Shown one piece after another: positions 11,501 through 23,500 of a stretch of 64,000 bases of DNA (within the stretch, counting starts at the first letter, position 1; each line of letters starts with the position of its first letter). The DNA is taken from the NCBI GenBank assembly GCA_014526335.1, contig JACTAT010000322.1, positions 108,076-172,075 of the forward strand, written 5' to 3'. The notes beneath the pieces are model-generated. The model did no database searches. It had not been told where the DNA came from and was given only the letters and a program-made list of their open reading frames with translations. The translations under genes and the position numbers were made by a program. The stretch is from Chrysaora quinquecirrha. Lineage: Eukaryota; Cnidaria; Scyphozoa; Semaeostomeae; Pelagiidae.

Positions 11501-14500
11501 GACAACAATGATATGATAGCCAACCCAGAAAAATTTCAGGCTTTGATAATTAAGAAAAACCAAGAAAATACCAGTGGAATATTCATCAATATTAAGGATA
11601 AGCAAATAAAAACTGAAGAACAGGTGGAATTTTTTGGGAGTAAACATCGACTGCAAGCTAAATTTTGACCCTCATATCTCTCAACTCTGCAATAAAGCGA
11701 CTGAAAAATTTTTTAGGTTTCAAAGAGAAAAAGGTACTCGTAGAAATTTTTGTGTTCTCAAATTTTATTTACTGCCCATTGATTTAGCATTTTTCATCAT
11801 GCAAATCTTTAAACAACATAGGGAAAATTCAACAGCGAGCCTTAAGGTTCCTTTTCAATGATCAAACAAGCTCATATAATGATTTGTTAATCAAGTCGGA
11901 AAAATGTACCATGCATGTTGGCCGATTAAGGTCATTATGCATAGAAATTTTTAAAACACTGAATAATTTGAATCCCTCGTTTATGAAGGATATCTTTCAA
12001 ATCAAGCAGGGTAATTATTCAACTCGCAATCCAAATAATCTCCAACACTACAGACCAAATCAGTTAATTTGGATCAAATTGTTTACAATCCCTAGGACCA
12101 CAAATCTGGAATAACCTCCCCAAAGAGGTAAAGGAGGCAAAAAAATTGAATATTTTTAAAAAACTGATTAAAAATTGGAATGGACCTAATTGTAAATGTA
12201 ATTTGTGCTCAAATTTTTTAAATTAGCAACAGCAAAGTAGAGTAAATTTTTTTATTAATCGATTTAGATTAGTTTACCATTTGTAAACTCTATGTACTGA
12301 CATATATAATGTATGTGTGTATGAGAGTATAATAAAAGCAGAAATACAGATTATTTCGATACCGGTTTCATCTGTTCAAGCAGAATTTTCAATCTGTTCA
12401 AGCTCAATTTTCAATGTATGTGTGTATATAGTAACAATCGATTTCAAATAAAATGAGCAAACAAACAAACAAAGTATTATGTTTTATGATGTTAAGCTTG
12501 TGTCAAAATTGATAGTGTTTATTTCAGAGCTTTCAAGAGGCTGTGGATAAAGATGGTCACCTGGCAATTGCCTACTTTATGATTGGTATTTCTTTCTACA
12601 AAACAGAAAGGTAGGTTGTGTATATCCAAGAATATCTGTTTTTATTACTTTAACTTTGTTACGTAATTTTTTTTATTATCACTGCAATATCATGCCAAAT
12701 TTTTCCTCATTTTATGTTCGAAAAAGTTTGAATATATGGGTGTGAGTGCGGACTTACACTCACTAACCAAATGTGGAGCATTGCTAAGCAGTCGAATGCA
12801 ATAAGAGTAAATGTTGGGGAATTTCAAAATCTTGAATGTTTCTTGTATTGTATTTCGAAATGGTCGACCTCGTTGTAAGTGTGATCTTTAGGTTCCCTGC
12901 ACAGAGTTCGTTTTTACATTGTATATTGCAATTGGCCTGTCCTACTTGATTAGGGTTTTTTAAGTTAAGCCAATAAAAGAGCCAACAACCTCTGTACTTT
13001 CAATTTTCAATGAGCTCTATTTGGCAGTCTTTGGAGAGACTCTTGAGCTCAGCAAATGTCCCAAGATAACAATGCAATATCTCACTCAAATGGCTTTCCA
13101 CTAAAGCTCTGCAAATAACCTGTAGGCTGGACAGGAGGAGAATATTTTCAATTTAGATAATGCTCCCAAAACGTTGTTATATCTTTCTTTTCACAAACTG
13201 GATTTGATCTTCCAACTTCATGCTCTCCTCGTCTATAACAAGGCCCAGATAACAATAAGGGACCCAGACACGACCCTTATGGGATTCCAAGTCGAAGCGG
13301 TTGTTTGCTAGATGCGTGGCTTCCAGTATAACTATGCTGCTCTCACTCGGTCAAGTACGAGTGGAACCAATTGTATTCAAGATCGGAGACCCCATAGACA
13401 GACAGTTTAGACAGTAGGGTGCCATGATCGACATTGTCGATTGCTTTTTAAATCGAAAAACAGACTTATATTTGTTTTTCGAGCATTTATGCTCCTGAAT
13501 CCAACGTCGGTGATGTTAAGTATCGACGTTAACGTGCTATATGCTTAACGAAATGCAAACTGGTTATCTGAGAAAAGATCATTAATATTCATGTGGGAAA
13601 AAGTTGATCATGGGCAACTTTTTCCAGAAATCTCGAAATCTCGAGCCAATAGAGATTGTTCTATATGGTAACTCTGATTTCTGACCTGCTTTAAAGATTG
13701 GGGTTTCTCTAGCAAGTTTCAAAGGAGCTGAAAAGACACCCGTTTCAAGCGACGGATTAGATATTTTCGTTAGAGGTCCACTTACTATTTCTTTCGCGTT
13801 TTTAAGAATTTTGATGGGAATTTTATCTAGATATGGCGTCGTAGACCTCTTCATTCTACTTATTTCATCTTTGACATAACCGACATTAACTTTCCTAAGC
13901 TTGAACGTCGAAAAGGATTAGTTCACCATGGTTTTTTGATTTTCCTTTACATTCTTTCTTTCCATTCTTTGTAGCTTTTTTGATTGTGCTTGATATTGTC
14001 TCAACATTATAATTATGTAATGTTTCCTCTAGATTTATGAACTCAGGATTTCTATTTTCCGTTGTTACAAACTTCCCAGGGGTGCTTGAGATAGAGTTGC
14101 TGCTTGTTGATTTAACATCCGCATGTAGCTGTTTGTTCTTAATTTTAAGATCTTTGAATTTCAAATTTAATGAGGTATTTTCTTTCATGAGGTTGATTGA
14201 TAATTTTCTTTCGATTTGTAGAAGATCAGTGGTCCTTTAAAGGAATTAAGCAAGATCCTCAACGGCTCTTAAAAGACTTTCATTATTCGATGTGGCTTCT
14301 GTTTTCGGGATACTTTGCATACGTGCTTTCGTAAAATGTATTTTTCCGACAAGGAAAACATGTATTTGTGAGTTAGCCAGATGAAAAAGGCGATACGGAT
14401 GAGGTTTTGTCTCACACAACAAAATAGCATATTCTTATCCATCCACGTACAGGAAATTTAAAAATATTTTGAGCTATTTGTCCGACTCGCCCATAAATTA

Positions 14501-17500
14501 AGCAAGACAGCAAGAAAAAAGTCACGCAATTTTTTTATTCTTTTGGAAATATAAAATAGTAAAAATACGAGGTAAAAACACAATAAAACTCAGTATGATA
14601 TTGTTCAGAATTATCCAATGTGTAGCCACAATTGTTCTCTTGTTTGGTGTCACTATCTTGTTTCATGCCAATATTATGTCTTGTTGCAGATATTTAGATG
14701 CACTAGAACAGTTCGAAAGAACAATGAGATGCATGCGTAATAACAAAATGGTAGATTATAAACAAATCGGTCTCAAGCATCAGCTTTATGCGTGTGAGGT
14801 AAGTTACACTTTGCATGACTATTCTCAACTTCATTGTCAAACGAATTGCATTTAGATTCAGGTGGGAGGGGGATGAAAGAAAAGTTGCGCATGCGTTCTT
14901 TTTGAGTAGACAAGGCAAAACAGTGGCAGTTGATTCATTCATTCATTCATTCTTGTTTATTCAATTGCTCACGGTAGCCCCGTCAGTTACATGATAACTG
15001 CTTTTCAGGGGGCCGTGATTATTGCTCCTAGATAATAACAGTTTCAATCTATTTTTAAAGGTGGCAAATGAGGGTGCCTGTTGAACATCACGTTGAAGTT
15101 GGTTCCAAAGCTTAGGTCCACGAAAAGATATGGCTTTTTGACCATTATTTGTTTTCCGAATTGGTAGCAAAAGATCACTTTCCGTATTTCTCAGTTTTTT
15201 TGTATTTTGAGCTAAATTTTTTTCAAACAAGTCAGAAAGGTAGTCAGGTACGAGACCGTTCAGCGATTTGTACATTATAGTAGCAGTTTCATTTCTAATG
15301 ATATCACTTACAGTCGGGCAATTTAAACTGTTGATTATAGAAGTAGCAGGCGTATCAATTGTACTGTTTGTAACTATTCTGGCGGCTCGATTCTGCATCT
15401 TTTGAAGTGCTTGCAATTTTGTTGCCCCACAGCACCCCCATTCTGAACAAAAAAATCGAGAATGGGGCTCTACAATGCTACGATACATTTCACTCAGTGT
15501 GCTGAGAGGTAAAAATTTCCGGGAATGTTTTAGAAACCCAATGGCAGGAGAAATTTTGGTACGGATATTACTTACTCGTTCGTCCCAGTTGAAGGCTCTA
15601 TCTATCATCACACCCAGATACTTTGCCTGGTCTACATTTTCTACTTTTGAGTCACCTATAAGGAACTGAGGCTGATCTACCGTTTTATCAGTTATAATCT
15701 TAATTTTGGGCTGGGAGCCTACAACACTAGCTTGGGTTTGAACCACATTCAATGAAAGTTTGTTTTCTTGCAGCCATTGTTGCAAATCTTTCAGTTCATT
15801 ATTACGAGTTAGGTTTATATCTGCTAAACCTGACGAAGAGTAGGAAATGCTAGTGTTATCGGCGTACATCGTCACTTTGCCATTTTTCAGAAGAAAAGGA
15901 AGATCATTGATATATATCAGAAACAAAAGAGGACCAAGACAAGAGCCCTGAGGCACACCACATCGAATATCTTCGGTTTTGGAGCATACCCCGTTAACTT
16001 TGCAGAATTGCTTTCTGTTACTAATATAGGACGTAAACCAAGTAAGTTATTGGTGTTGAATACCATACTTTCTCAATTTGGCAAATAAATTATCATGATC
16101 TACAGTATCAATGGCCTTTTTGAGATCAATGAAAATATTTGCAGTGCATCTGCCACGGTCCATATTAACATATCAGTCATCAGTGTTGTTGGGAAGGAAG
16201 AACGATGAGGAGCAAGGACGAACGAAGAAGAACAATGAGGAAAGAAGAGGAACGGGGAGGAACGAACAGGAACGTTGGGTGAGGAGGAACACGGAGGAAC
16301 GAGATAGAACGGGGAGAGACGAGGAAGAAGGAAGAGGAACCGGGAGGAACGAGGAGGAATGTGGAGGAACGGGGAGGAACAAAGAGGAACCAAGAAGAAC
16401 AAGGAGGGACAAGGAGGAACAAGGAGGAACGAAGAGGCACTGGAAGGAACGAAGAGGAACGGAGAAAGGGGAGGAACGTGGAGGAATAAAGAGGAACAAA
16501 GAGAAACAGGGAGGAACGAGAAGGAATGAGGAGAAACCGGGACGAACAAAGAGGAACGAGGAAGAACTAAGAGGAACGAAGAGGAAGAAGGAGGAACGAC
16601 GAGAAAACAAGGAGGAACGGGAGGAACAAAGAAGAACAAGGAAGAACAAGGGGGAACAAAGAGGAAGAAGGAGGAACAAAGAGGAATGGAATGAATGGGC
16701 ACAAGCAACGAGTAGTTCATTCTACTCTTCCACACTTTAAGGAGTTTGATTGATAGGTAGATCGCTTGTTGCTTAGCTTAGTTTGAAATTGATTAATTTT
16801 TTTATTTGTTTTCATCATTGACCAGGTCACCCATTTTTAAAATATAGTCTTTTTTGGTGCAAAATAACGATCCCTGATCCTTCACCGGGTTTTGAGATAA
16901 GGATCTGTTTGTTGTTACGGAGGCATTTCATCGCTTGAAAATGCAGATATAATTCCGCGAGGTCGATAGGTTTGCTGCAGTAAGCATGAGCAACATCAGT
17001 TAAGCAGACTTTTAGTGAGCTACGCTGTTCTTCCGAAGCTGGCTTGAGTCTTGTTAGTTGAGTGTGAGGAATTTCCAAGTCAGCAAAAAGCTCCTCTCTG
17101 TTCATATTTCGAGGTGGAATACAAAATTTAAAGCCATGTCCTAATACAAATTCTTCAGCTTCCGAGATAGAGAGTAATTCGAAAGGTTTAAAATGTGCGT
17201 CTTAGAGTCAATAAACAAACAGACGAAATGTTTCCTAAGAAGCAAAGCGTCGTTCCCGAAAGAATGCCCCGTGCCATAACACTTTTTATAAAATTTTTTA
17301 TAAAGTTTTGACAATTTATAAAATTTTTTCGATGAATTTTTTACCTTGGACATGACGCATCTTCCGCGGATCATAAAAAAATTTGCCCAACACTTGGAAG
17401 GGGCAAGTTTGGCTTTTTCGAGTCTTCTTTCACCATATAACCAGAAAACAAAATAAAAACCCATATGTACTCGATGTCAAGGTCATCCTTGAAATTCGCA

Positions 17501-20500
17501 TTTGGCCACCGGACTACCACAATACTGAACATCCTCCACATCACTGCAAGATAGCCCTCCACGTCACAGATGATAGCCCTCCACATTACTTCAAGATAAC
17601 CCTCCACATTACTCCGCAACCTCCACATTACTGATGATATCCCTCCACATTACTGAAAGATAGCCCTCCACATTACTGCGCACCCTCCACATTACTGAAA
17701 GATAGCCCTACACATTACTGAAAATCCTCCACATTACTGCAAAAATCCCTCCACCTTACTGATGATATCCCTCCACATTACTGAACACCCTCCACATTAC
17801 TGCGAAAATCCCACCACATTACTGCATATCCTCCACAATACTGCGCAGACATTACCTAGGGGGGCTATGTCTTGACTAATTCAAGCAACCGTTTTAGGAG
17901 TTTCTGCTCTATTTTAGCCGTTTTGTTGTGCTGTTTGAAATTGATTAATTTTTAATTTGTTTTCATCATTGACCAGGTCACCCATTTTTAAAATATAGTC
18001 TTTTTTGGTGCAAAATAACGATCCCTGATCCTTTACCGGGTTTTGAGATAAGGATCTGTTTGTTGTTACGGAGGCATTTCATCGCTTGAAAATGCAGATA
18101 TAATTCCGCGAGGTCGATAGGTTTGCTGCAGTAAGCATGAGCAACATCAGTTAAGCAGACTTTTAGTGAGCTACGCTGTTCTTCCGAAGCTGGCTTGAGT
18201 CTTGTTAGTTGAGTGTGAGGAATTTCCAAGTCAGCAAAAAGCTCCTCTCGGTTTATATTTCGAGGTGGAATACAAAATTTAAAGCCATGTCCTAATACAA
18301 ATTCTTCAGCTTCCGAGATAGAGAGTAATTCGAAAGGTTTAAAATATGCGTCTTAGAGTCAATAAACAAACAGACGAAATGTTTCCTAAGAAGCAAAGCG
18401 TCGTTCCCGAAAGAAGGCCCCGTGCCATAACACTTTTATCACTTTGAACTTCGCAATAAAACTTTTGCTTTGGCTTCATTTCTGAGAGTTAAACTGTCAG
18501 AGCATAAAAAATGTTTCAGAAATTCAAAAACCATTGGTGAAAGTAAAAAATAAATAACTAAATACGGAAAAACTAGAATACGTTTCTGAAAGACAGGTGA
18601 CTGGGGAAGCCGAGAATCTTTGTATCGTACCTCTTTTTGGTCAAGGAAGGTTTTTAAGTGAGTTTTTAAAACAGGACAGTTTTTAAAACTTGCAAAAGTT
18701 CCCCAAACTATGAAGCTCAAAATAAACGAACTATACCTGAAATTTTAGTTCAGGAAAAGTTCTGTGCCATAAGACTTTTTGAATTCTGAAATTCGCAGTA
18801 AAACATGTTTATTTTGCGGCATATGTTAAACATATACTTACATACAAGAAAACATATTTCCGAAATTCGAAACCAATGGTGGAGGTAAAACATGAATAAC
18901 GTACGATAACTTGCAAATACAGCAAAACTTAAACAAGTTTCTAGAAGATAAAACACCAGGAACTCGAGAATGCAGCGCGTTTATGTTTATTTGCCAACAA
19001 ATGTTTCAGCGACAAAATTAACCAAGTTGTTCTCTTAACTCATTTTTGATTTTCACATAGCTACTTTTTCAGAAGGTATTTATTTCTTTCTCATTACAAA
19101 CAACCTTATTAACCTCATACTGAGCCAAAGTTGTAATATTTATAGATAGATACCTTCGCTTTTAAATAAAAGCTTTTTCCTGAGGAAACTTTCCTTTGCA
19201 AGAGGAGTTGTAAGCGAAATTTTATGTTAAATTTTGTGTTTGCGTCCCTGCAAATTATAGGTCCCAGGCCTGATGTTACGCCAGAGGGGTTGTCAACCGT
19301 GAACTATTGTAATTGTAACGATCGAAATTAATTTTACTGCTTGAAATCTGTTTTTTATGAAATTCATTCCTGATTGGATTTTGCTTAGAAATTTTTGTGA
19401 GATCGCACCTGAATAAGATAATAGTTTATTTCAGATTCGGAATTAATTTTTGAAGACTATGCAATTCAAAGTTTTTAATATTGCGTAATAGATTTTTATT
19501 AATTTAACAGGATACGTTATAACAGGTGTTTTTCTGTGACAAAATGTTAATTAAAGGCTATCACAGTAAACTAACTGAGACTTTTTTCTCAAACGGTGGT
19601 TCTTGCTTTAGATTTTAGCGCCGATGATTCCTGATTTGTCTTACTTTTGCTCGTTGTTATTTTTGTTAGGTATTGATGAATAAGGCAGTCATCCATTCCA
19701 AACTTGGTGAAACTGAGAAGGCCAAGGCACTGCTTTTGGAGGGGGTTCAAGAAAAGGTTGAAAAATGGCATGAAAGAATAATAGAAGCCTTACATATGCT
19801 TCAGGTATCTTATAATGAAATGCTTGTATTTGGCCCATAGATGATAAATAGAATAATTTCCCAATATCCATCTCACTCGCATAAAAGTAGAGCTGCTGTC
19901 TGAATGGGACAGGGTACCATGTTATGGCAACAAACAACTGGTGCTGGTACTGGTTGATATGTGATTTTAGAATTCTTAGCCGACTTTGTGTTCGGTTCAA
20001 AAACCCTTTTTGTAGTTTAAGATCATGCGAGAGGGCGTTGAAAATCAACGGTCCTGGCCCTCAGGTCCCTCGTCTTAGAGGCGCCGGGTCCATCCGGGCC
20101 CCTATATTTGTTGTAAAATTCATGCCATGAATTTGAGTTAATTATTTTGACGCCAAGCATCTCTGAGTATTTCATCTCAATATGTATTCAATATTATATA
20201 TATAGGTGTCAGTATTTCAACAATGACACGGACACTTTACCAACTTCATTATATCTATGGTCTGACTTGTAAAACTACTTTCTTAATAAACTCCTCAAAT
20301 GTCACCTTAGTACTAAGTCACCTGACCAAATCTGACCAGGGTCGCGCGCTTTTGCCTGTCTCAAATCACATTTACGCCTTCTTTCCCTCATTAGAATTTA
20401 TATCGAGCCTCAACTCACATTGAGATGTTGAGTGTTTTGATCGCAGCTAAGCTGCTCATAGCATTTCTCTCTTGTTTTTTGCTCATAGTCCGCGAAATAA

Positions 20501-23500
20501 TAATAGCGAAATGCGTGCCAACAGAAAAATCAACTCAACCAGCTTCATCTGATCTAAAACTTACCTTCAAGTTCTTTTTTCATACTAAGTTTCATTTCAT
20601 TTTAAAACTCTTTATGCAAAGTAGCCCCGTCAGTTGGTTAAAAATCTACTTATTCTAAAAAGTAAGATGAAAGGAAACTGTAATTACAAGTATTAATATC
20701 AATTTACTACAGATTACTATTATTATTGTTTTTAAAGGAAGATAAAGAGGAAGCTTGCTTGGCCTCGCGACTAAGGTGATCCCAAATTTTTGCTCCTCGA
20801 AATGCGAATGCTTTCTTCCCATAACTAGTTCTCGTAAATGGCAGTACCAAGTCAGTTTCGGCATTTCTAAGGTTTATTGTACTGTGCTCAGAGTTCCTGG
20901 TAATCTATTTCGAGAGATAATCAGGATCAACACTACTAAGATATTTAAATACAATAGTAGCTGCCTCACGTCTGATCCTATCTGTCAAAGTTGGCCATTG
21001 CAAGTCTTCAAAGCAGCAGCAGGAGCATCGTAGCTGCTATTTGCCACAATTCTAGCCGCACGATTCAGCTTAACAAGTCGGGACACTGCACAGTTCCCTC
21101 GTACTTAACAGCAGTATCGTTAGTGTTGCTCTGCGATACCTCTATATAATTTCGGATCTTTTCTGATCTTTTCAACCCCATATAATCGAGCGAATCTTAG
21201 CCTTCCAAGTACTGTTCTATCTCAGCAGATACTGTAAGTATTTATTATAATACTTTATTAGAATTTATTAGAATCTTCGACCCGAAGAAGATCTAAGCCC
21301 CATATGTATATATCAAACTGGATATCGATGAACCATGCTTAAGTGTAGCATGGTGAGATAGTTCAGTCCGTAGAGCGCCTGTCATGAAAACAGGAGGCCG
21401 CGAGTTCGAAGCTCACTCTCACCACAGTTTTCCAGAATAAATCTCCATTTGTTGGAAATTCTACCAAAACTATTGTAATTAATAGACAGGTGCATGGCTA
21501 GAATCTTTCGAATATTAAAAACGGATATATCTCGTGGTGTTTTTCCTACGTGAAATTCAATGCTCTTTCCAAATCCGCTTGTCACCAAGTGATTATGTGG
21601 TGGGTGTGGCAAGGCGTGGTCATGTGACGTCACTCGCTCTTTTTAAAGGAAATATGTGTGTAAAAGTTACGAATACTTGCCAAATTGCGTAATTTATCAG
21701 TGAATCTTGTCTTCTTTCCGATTTGGAATGTTTATAGATGATTACGTAGTGGGCGGGGCAGGGCGTGGTCACGTGACGTCATTCCTAGACTCCAAAGAAA
21801 CTCATATGACAATTAAACTTACTGTCTCAAAGATTGTATATTTTGTACCGAAATTTGAATTCTTATCAAATTGTTTTACTAGTTAATAGACAATGCATGA
21901 TAAATGGGACTTATTCAAAGTTAATCCACTGAAAAGAGTCAAACTATTTCAATGTTTTATTTAATGTCTGTTTAATGTCACGGTAAATATTCTGGGTCAT
22001 TGCTGGCGTATCCATCGCTCTCGGAACCGAAGTCTTCCCAAAAATCTTCTTCTGAACTTGCATACTGCTCACATGCGAAATCATTTCCTTCTTCAGCTAA
22101 CATTTCTTGGTCACTCCCATTATCTGAATCTTCTTGGTCGGTGCTTTGCCTGTTCATTTGTTGTCGTGTACGTCCTCCTGTTCTCTGTATAACTGCAGGC
22201 ATCTGTGGCCCGCGGTACCAGAGGGGAATCAAACAGCCATTTTCCTCTCTCAGCCAGCCACTTTCACAGGGATCGATCTTCTCGATGACAGGAGAGCTAA
22301 AAGCCTTCAGATCGTATGCCGCCATATTTGCTCTTTGAATCAGATACCTTATGCTTTCTGGATCTGGTATGATACTCTGTGTTGTCTTCCCTCGCAGTTT
22401 GTCATATTGCCTCATTAGCGTCGTTACGAGGTCATCGTCTCGTTTTCCGCTGGATATTGTCTCATGGATAAATTTGGTAACACTGGTCACTCCATCTTCA
22501 TCCAATGTTCTTCGACTTCCCAACTGCTCAGGTAGATGGAGAGACTTGTTTTTCCATGCTTTTTCAAAATCCGATGTCTTTGAACTGCGATAAAAGTAGC
22601 TGGTAGTGTCACAGCCTGTCAGGGAATGAAATACTGGTAGCTGCAAACATGTCGGTTTATCGAGAAACTGGGCAATCTTTCCAACATTAAAAAATTTATT
22701 GTGATCAATTTGCATGCACCAAGTAGCTTCTGGTTCTTTCAAAGCATAGGCATATATCATCAGGATCAGAATATCAGTATCTTTGGCTTTAACTATAACG
22801 GGGCCCTCAGAATTGAAGGCGTGAAGTACAAGTATCTGCCTCCTCGTGATTACATTCGACTGTGACATCATTGTTATCCATGGTGATCATTTTGGTTATG
22901 TTTCTATGGTTTATTGTAAGAGGAACTTTGAGATGATTTCTCGTTTCTGGATGCTCAGCAAAATCATTGAATCGTTTGATCATCTCATCCTTGTTTTTTT
23001 GTTGTGCATAAATTTCTGAATTTCTGTAAATCTTTGCTCCCCATCATTTGTTGATCATTTGATCCAAGATGAACCCTTCCTTGGACTGCTACCTCTTTCA
23101 AGCCGTTCTGCTTCCTGGATAGAATATTCCTGATCGTCGATGTAATTGTCAAATACTACGACAATTTCTTTGGCATAGCAAGCTGTGGGAGGTGTGGATG
23201 CTTTCAGCTGATTAGATGTACTTGCCCCATGTCGTACCAGGGCTTGATGCTCTAATTGTAGCCATCCCATCATAGATGAATGTTGCCTGACAAGGCGGAG
23301 ACTCCATTACTGCTTCTGCGTGCTCAATTAAGTAATTTCTAAACTTTTCTTTAGATCCTGGCTGGTATAGCTTGCCATCTGATGTAGATATTGCAAGAGG
23401 ATACCTTGTAAGACAATGCGAGAATGCCTCTCGCTTGTTGTGACACCTTGCTACAATCATGCCAAGTGCCTGGCGATCTTCTTTCAACACAGACAAAGCT

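Noticed and set aside
16100..16740. Overlapping 200-codon frames on both strands
   Set aside because: Both arise from the purine-rich minisatellite, which lacks stops by composition.
17500..17855. Regular short repeats separated by short variable spacers, resembling a CRISPR array
   Set aside because: The repeats are too short and irregular, the spacers share sequence, and the context is a eukaryotic intron; it is a minisatellite.
21351..21424. Functional tRNA-Ser(TGA) gene
   Set aside because: Position 33 is not T, the long variable arm is absent and a T-stem pair is mismatched; SINE head or pseudogene is more likely.
22000..22593. Plus-strand frames opposite the transposase
   Set aside because: They are shadows of the minus-strand coding sequence, which carries recognisable motifs.
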